This document shows, piece after piece, positions 62,592 through 64,000 of a DNA stretch of 64,000 nucleotides (position 1 is the stretch's first letter; every line of letters begins with the position of its first letter). Origin of the DNA: CBDCZY01 sp965224745 (lineage in GTDB: Bacteria > Pseudomonadota > Gammaproteobacteria > Methylococcales > Methylomonadaceae); NCBI GenBank assembly GCA_965224745.1, contig CBDCZY010000002.1:124001-188000 (forward strand), given 5' to 3'. The position numbers were made by a program, and so were the translations under genes. Under the pieces are notes generated by a model. That model saw only the letters and a program-made list of their open reading frames with translations, did no database searches and had not been told where the DNA came from.

Positions 62592-62662
62592 TAAGGAACC
62601 AGAGTTAAATAACTTCCGGAAAAGACAAATCAGTTTGGAAGTTATTAAATGGCGGTTCCTTA
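62592..62662. repeat. Large two-step inverted repeat
   Basis: Outer arms TAAGGAACC (62592-62600) and GGTTCCTTA (62654-62662) and inner arms AATAACTTCC (62608-62617) and GGAAGTTATT (62637-62646) pair perfectly. A symmetric 7-by-7 internal loop and a 19-base apical loop separate them. It starts 23 bases after the beta-helix gene stop. Confidence 0.55.
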
Positions 62663-62743
62663 AGAGAGAATTTGAGCCAAACTGGTTCCATATACCATTG
62701 CTCTTACAATTTTCTTACTATGAGACTCTATTTTATTGAGTTA

Positions 62744-62773
62744 GCCCAGCAACTTTTGGCTGGGCATTTTTTT
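62744..62773 (+). terminator. Rho-independent terminator
   Basis: GCCCAGC (62744-62750) pairs with GCTGGGC (62759-62765) around an 8-base loop, followed by ATTTTTTT. It faces the plus strand and so ends the beta-helix transcript. Confidence 0.85.
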
Positions 62774-62832
62774 AATATTTTTAGAATATTAAAAAATCTT
62801 CGTTAGACAGGTGCCGTTGTGAATTGAGAGTC

Positions 62833-63774
62833 CTAATTGCCAAAACTGTTTTTAGCAAACTCAGCTCTTTCATCTGCTTTTGCGGGTAACTTTGACATGT
62901 CTTCGATCAAATTTAAACGCTTAAGCAGGCCACAGGAGTTAGCCAGTTGAATTGCCAGACCTGGTCTCGCATTTAATTCAAGCACCAACGGGCCGAGGTC
63001 TCTATCAAAAACAATATCAACCCCAAGATAACCGAGACCGACCATATCAGCACAACCTGCCGCCAATTGTAAAATTTCATCCCAATTAGGAATCACTAAG
63101 CCTGAAATTTGGTTACCCGTATCTGGATGTTCATCAATCAAGCTCTCCCGATAAGTAGCGGCGCTAACTCTTCCTGTAGCTATGTCAACGCCTGCACCGA
63201 CTGCACCTTGATGCAAATTGGCCTTCCCATCCGATAACCGGGTAGGCAACCTTATCATTGCCATCACAGGTATTCCTTGAAATACGATAACCCGAATATC
63301 AGGAACACCTTGGTAACTTATGGCTTCAAACAAAGGGTCAAATTTAACCTGATATTCAACCATAGCAACATCCGGCATACCTCCCAAGCTATGTTCGCCG
63401 CCAAGAATATTGGAAACATAGTAAGCAATATCTTGTCCAGTAAGCAACTGCCCACTGGTTTTTCGGTAACGTCCACTTTTGGTTTTATTAATCACTAAAA
63501 TACCATTGCCACCGCTCCCATGCGCCGGTTTGATAACAAAACTCTTATAAGGCGCGAGTATATTGGTTAGATTCCGTAAATCATGAACCATTTCAAATAC
63601 ACCATATAGTTCAGGCACAGCAATACCAGCCTTCAGTGCTAGTCGTTTGGTATTGAGCTTATTATCGACCATGGGATAGAATCTGCGGGGATTATAGGTC
63701 ATAACATAATCTGCATTGCGCTGATTCATCCCAACAATGCCTTGCTCCCGAAGCCGCTGCCAGGGAAATTTCAT
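62833..63774 (-). CDS. RimK-type alpha-L-glutamate ligase-like protein
   Basis: A 313-residue ATP-grasp protein of the group related to RimK ligases. ATP-binding loops are KSFVIKPAHGSGGNGILVI (about 77-95), VEYQVKFDP and the metal-binding LVLELNARPGLAIQLAN near the C terminus. It overlaps the upstream 7TM-transglutaminase-like gene by 4 bases, the conserved pairing for this family. It presumably adds amino acids to an unknown acceptor. Confidence 0.88.
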   Translation of the reverse strand: MKFPWQRLREQGIVGMNQRNADYVMTYNPRRFYPMVDNKLNTKRLALKAGIAVPELYGVFEMVHDLRNLTNILAPYKSFVIKPAHGSGGNGILVINKTKSGRYRKTSGQLLTGQDIAYYVSNILGGEHSLGGMPDVAMVEYQVKFDPLFEAISYQGVPDIRVIVFQGIPVMAMIRLPTRLSDGKANLHQGAVGAGVDIATGRVSAATYRESLIDEHPDTGNQISGLVIPNWDEILQLAAGCADMVGLGYLGVDIVFDRDLGPLVLELNARPGLAIQLANSCGLLKRLNLIEDMSKLPAKADERAEFAKNSFGN

Positions 63775-64000
63775 GAAGTACTTTTTTCCTTTATCAGGCT
63801 GCGAAAACGCCAGAGCTCAAACAAGCGATAACCGGTATAACGCCCCATTAACAAGGTCAAAGCTAATATGACTAAAAGTAACTCTGGGAATACAAAAATA
63901 ATGTGCTTTATTAAGGGTTGCTGCATCACCAAATAGCTCAGAACAGCGGCAACTAAACTGCCAGCACCCATTATCAAAGCCTCCCTTGCACCTGATTCTT
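63771..64000 (-). CDS. 7TM inactive-transglutaminase-like protein, C-terminal end (cut by window)
   Basis: Only the last 75 or so codons are inside the window; the frame stays open to the edge (it reads ESGAREALIMGAGSLVAAVLSY at the edge side). Two membrane helices and the final RYTGYRLFELWRFRSLIKEK are typical of the 7TM_transglut C terminus. Full proteins have a periplasmic, non-catalytic transglutaminase domain plus seven helices and travel with the RimK-like ligase downstream. No start is visible. Confidence 0.75.
   Translation of the reverse strand, partial: ESGAREALIMGAGSLVAAVLSYLVMQQPLIKHIIFVFPELLLVILALTLLMGRYTGYRLFELWRFRSLIKEKSTS

Overview
This window looks like chromosome from a gammaproteobacterial methylotroph, most likely a methanotroph of the order Methylococcales. 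The housekeeping blocks keep gammaproteobacterial order: rpsP-rimM-trmD-rplS, and rpoE-rseA-rseB-mucD-lepA-lepB-DUF4845-rnc-era-recO with nadB divergent. The C1 genes point to methylotrophy: an mxaR/mxaS-like pair, and three genes for tetrahydromethanopterin/methanofuran-type cofactors (DPS-like/DUF6513, DUF447, mfnB). A VPxPA-type PEP-CTERM protein fits too. The assignment is an inference from gene content; no rRNA gene is present.

Layout. 1-4.5 kb is accessory: a zinc-ribbon protein, a RAYT transposase between inverted GGGGACAGACCAC motifs, and umuDC. 4.7-7.8 kb holds a 45-residue lipoprotein too short for usual gene calling, an FNR-type regulator with a perfect 20-bp palindrome in its promoter, and mxaR-mxaS. 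7.8-11 kb is a tight minus-strand run ogt-xerD-lpxA-Gfo/Idh oxidoreductase. 11-14.4 kb is the S16/L19 operon and ffh, followed by a CcsA-like membrane protein. An IS66-type element (15.4-17.5 kb) has landed exactly at the stop codon of fliT. 17.4-21.9 kb is the filament block fliT-fliS-fliD-flaG and two flagellins, whose promoters appear to use different sigma factors (sigma-28 and sigma-54).

22-26.3 kb holds secreted proteins of unknown role and folP. 26.6-30.2 kb has two tandem genes for a PAS-like/LuxR-HTH/alpha-beta-hydrolase fusion. The first is broken. The second is intact but lacks the hydrolase Ser and His, so the fold looks like a sensor. 30.4-33 kb is the cofactor operon. 33.1-36.2 kb is exbB-exbD-lpxK-trm112-kdsB, then an MFS transporter, aroC, prmB, an HDOD protein and a FliK-like protein. 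41.9-51.9 kb is the rpoE-to-recO block. A 159-bp MITE-like element lies between rpoE and nadB. 52.2-58.7 kb carries nadB, serB-like, serA, ppk2, a CDF transporter and a DUF5658 protein.

58.7-62.8 kb is conspicuously AT-rich and probably acquired. It has an endonuclease/exonuclease/phosphatase-fold protein, more than 1 kb without genes, and a secreted beta-helix protein with a Pro/Ala/Thr tail. The window ends in a RimK-type ligase and the cut 3' end of a 7TM-transglutaminase-like gene. No tRNA, rRNA or CRISPR array was seen.
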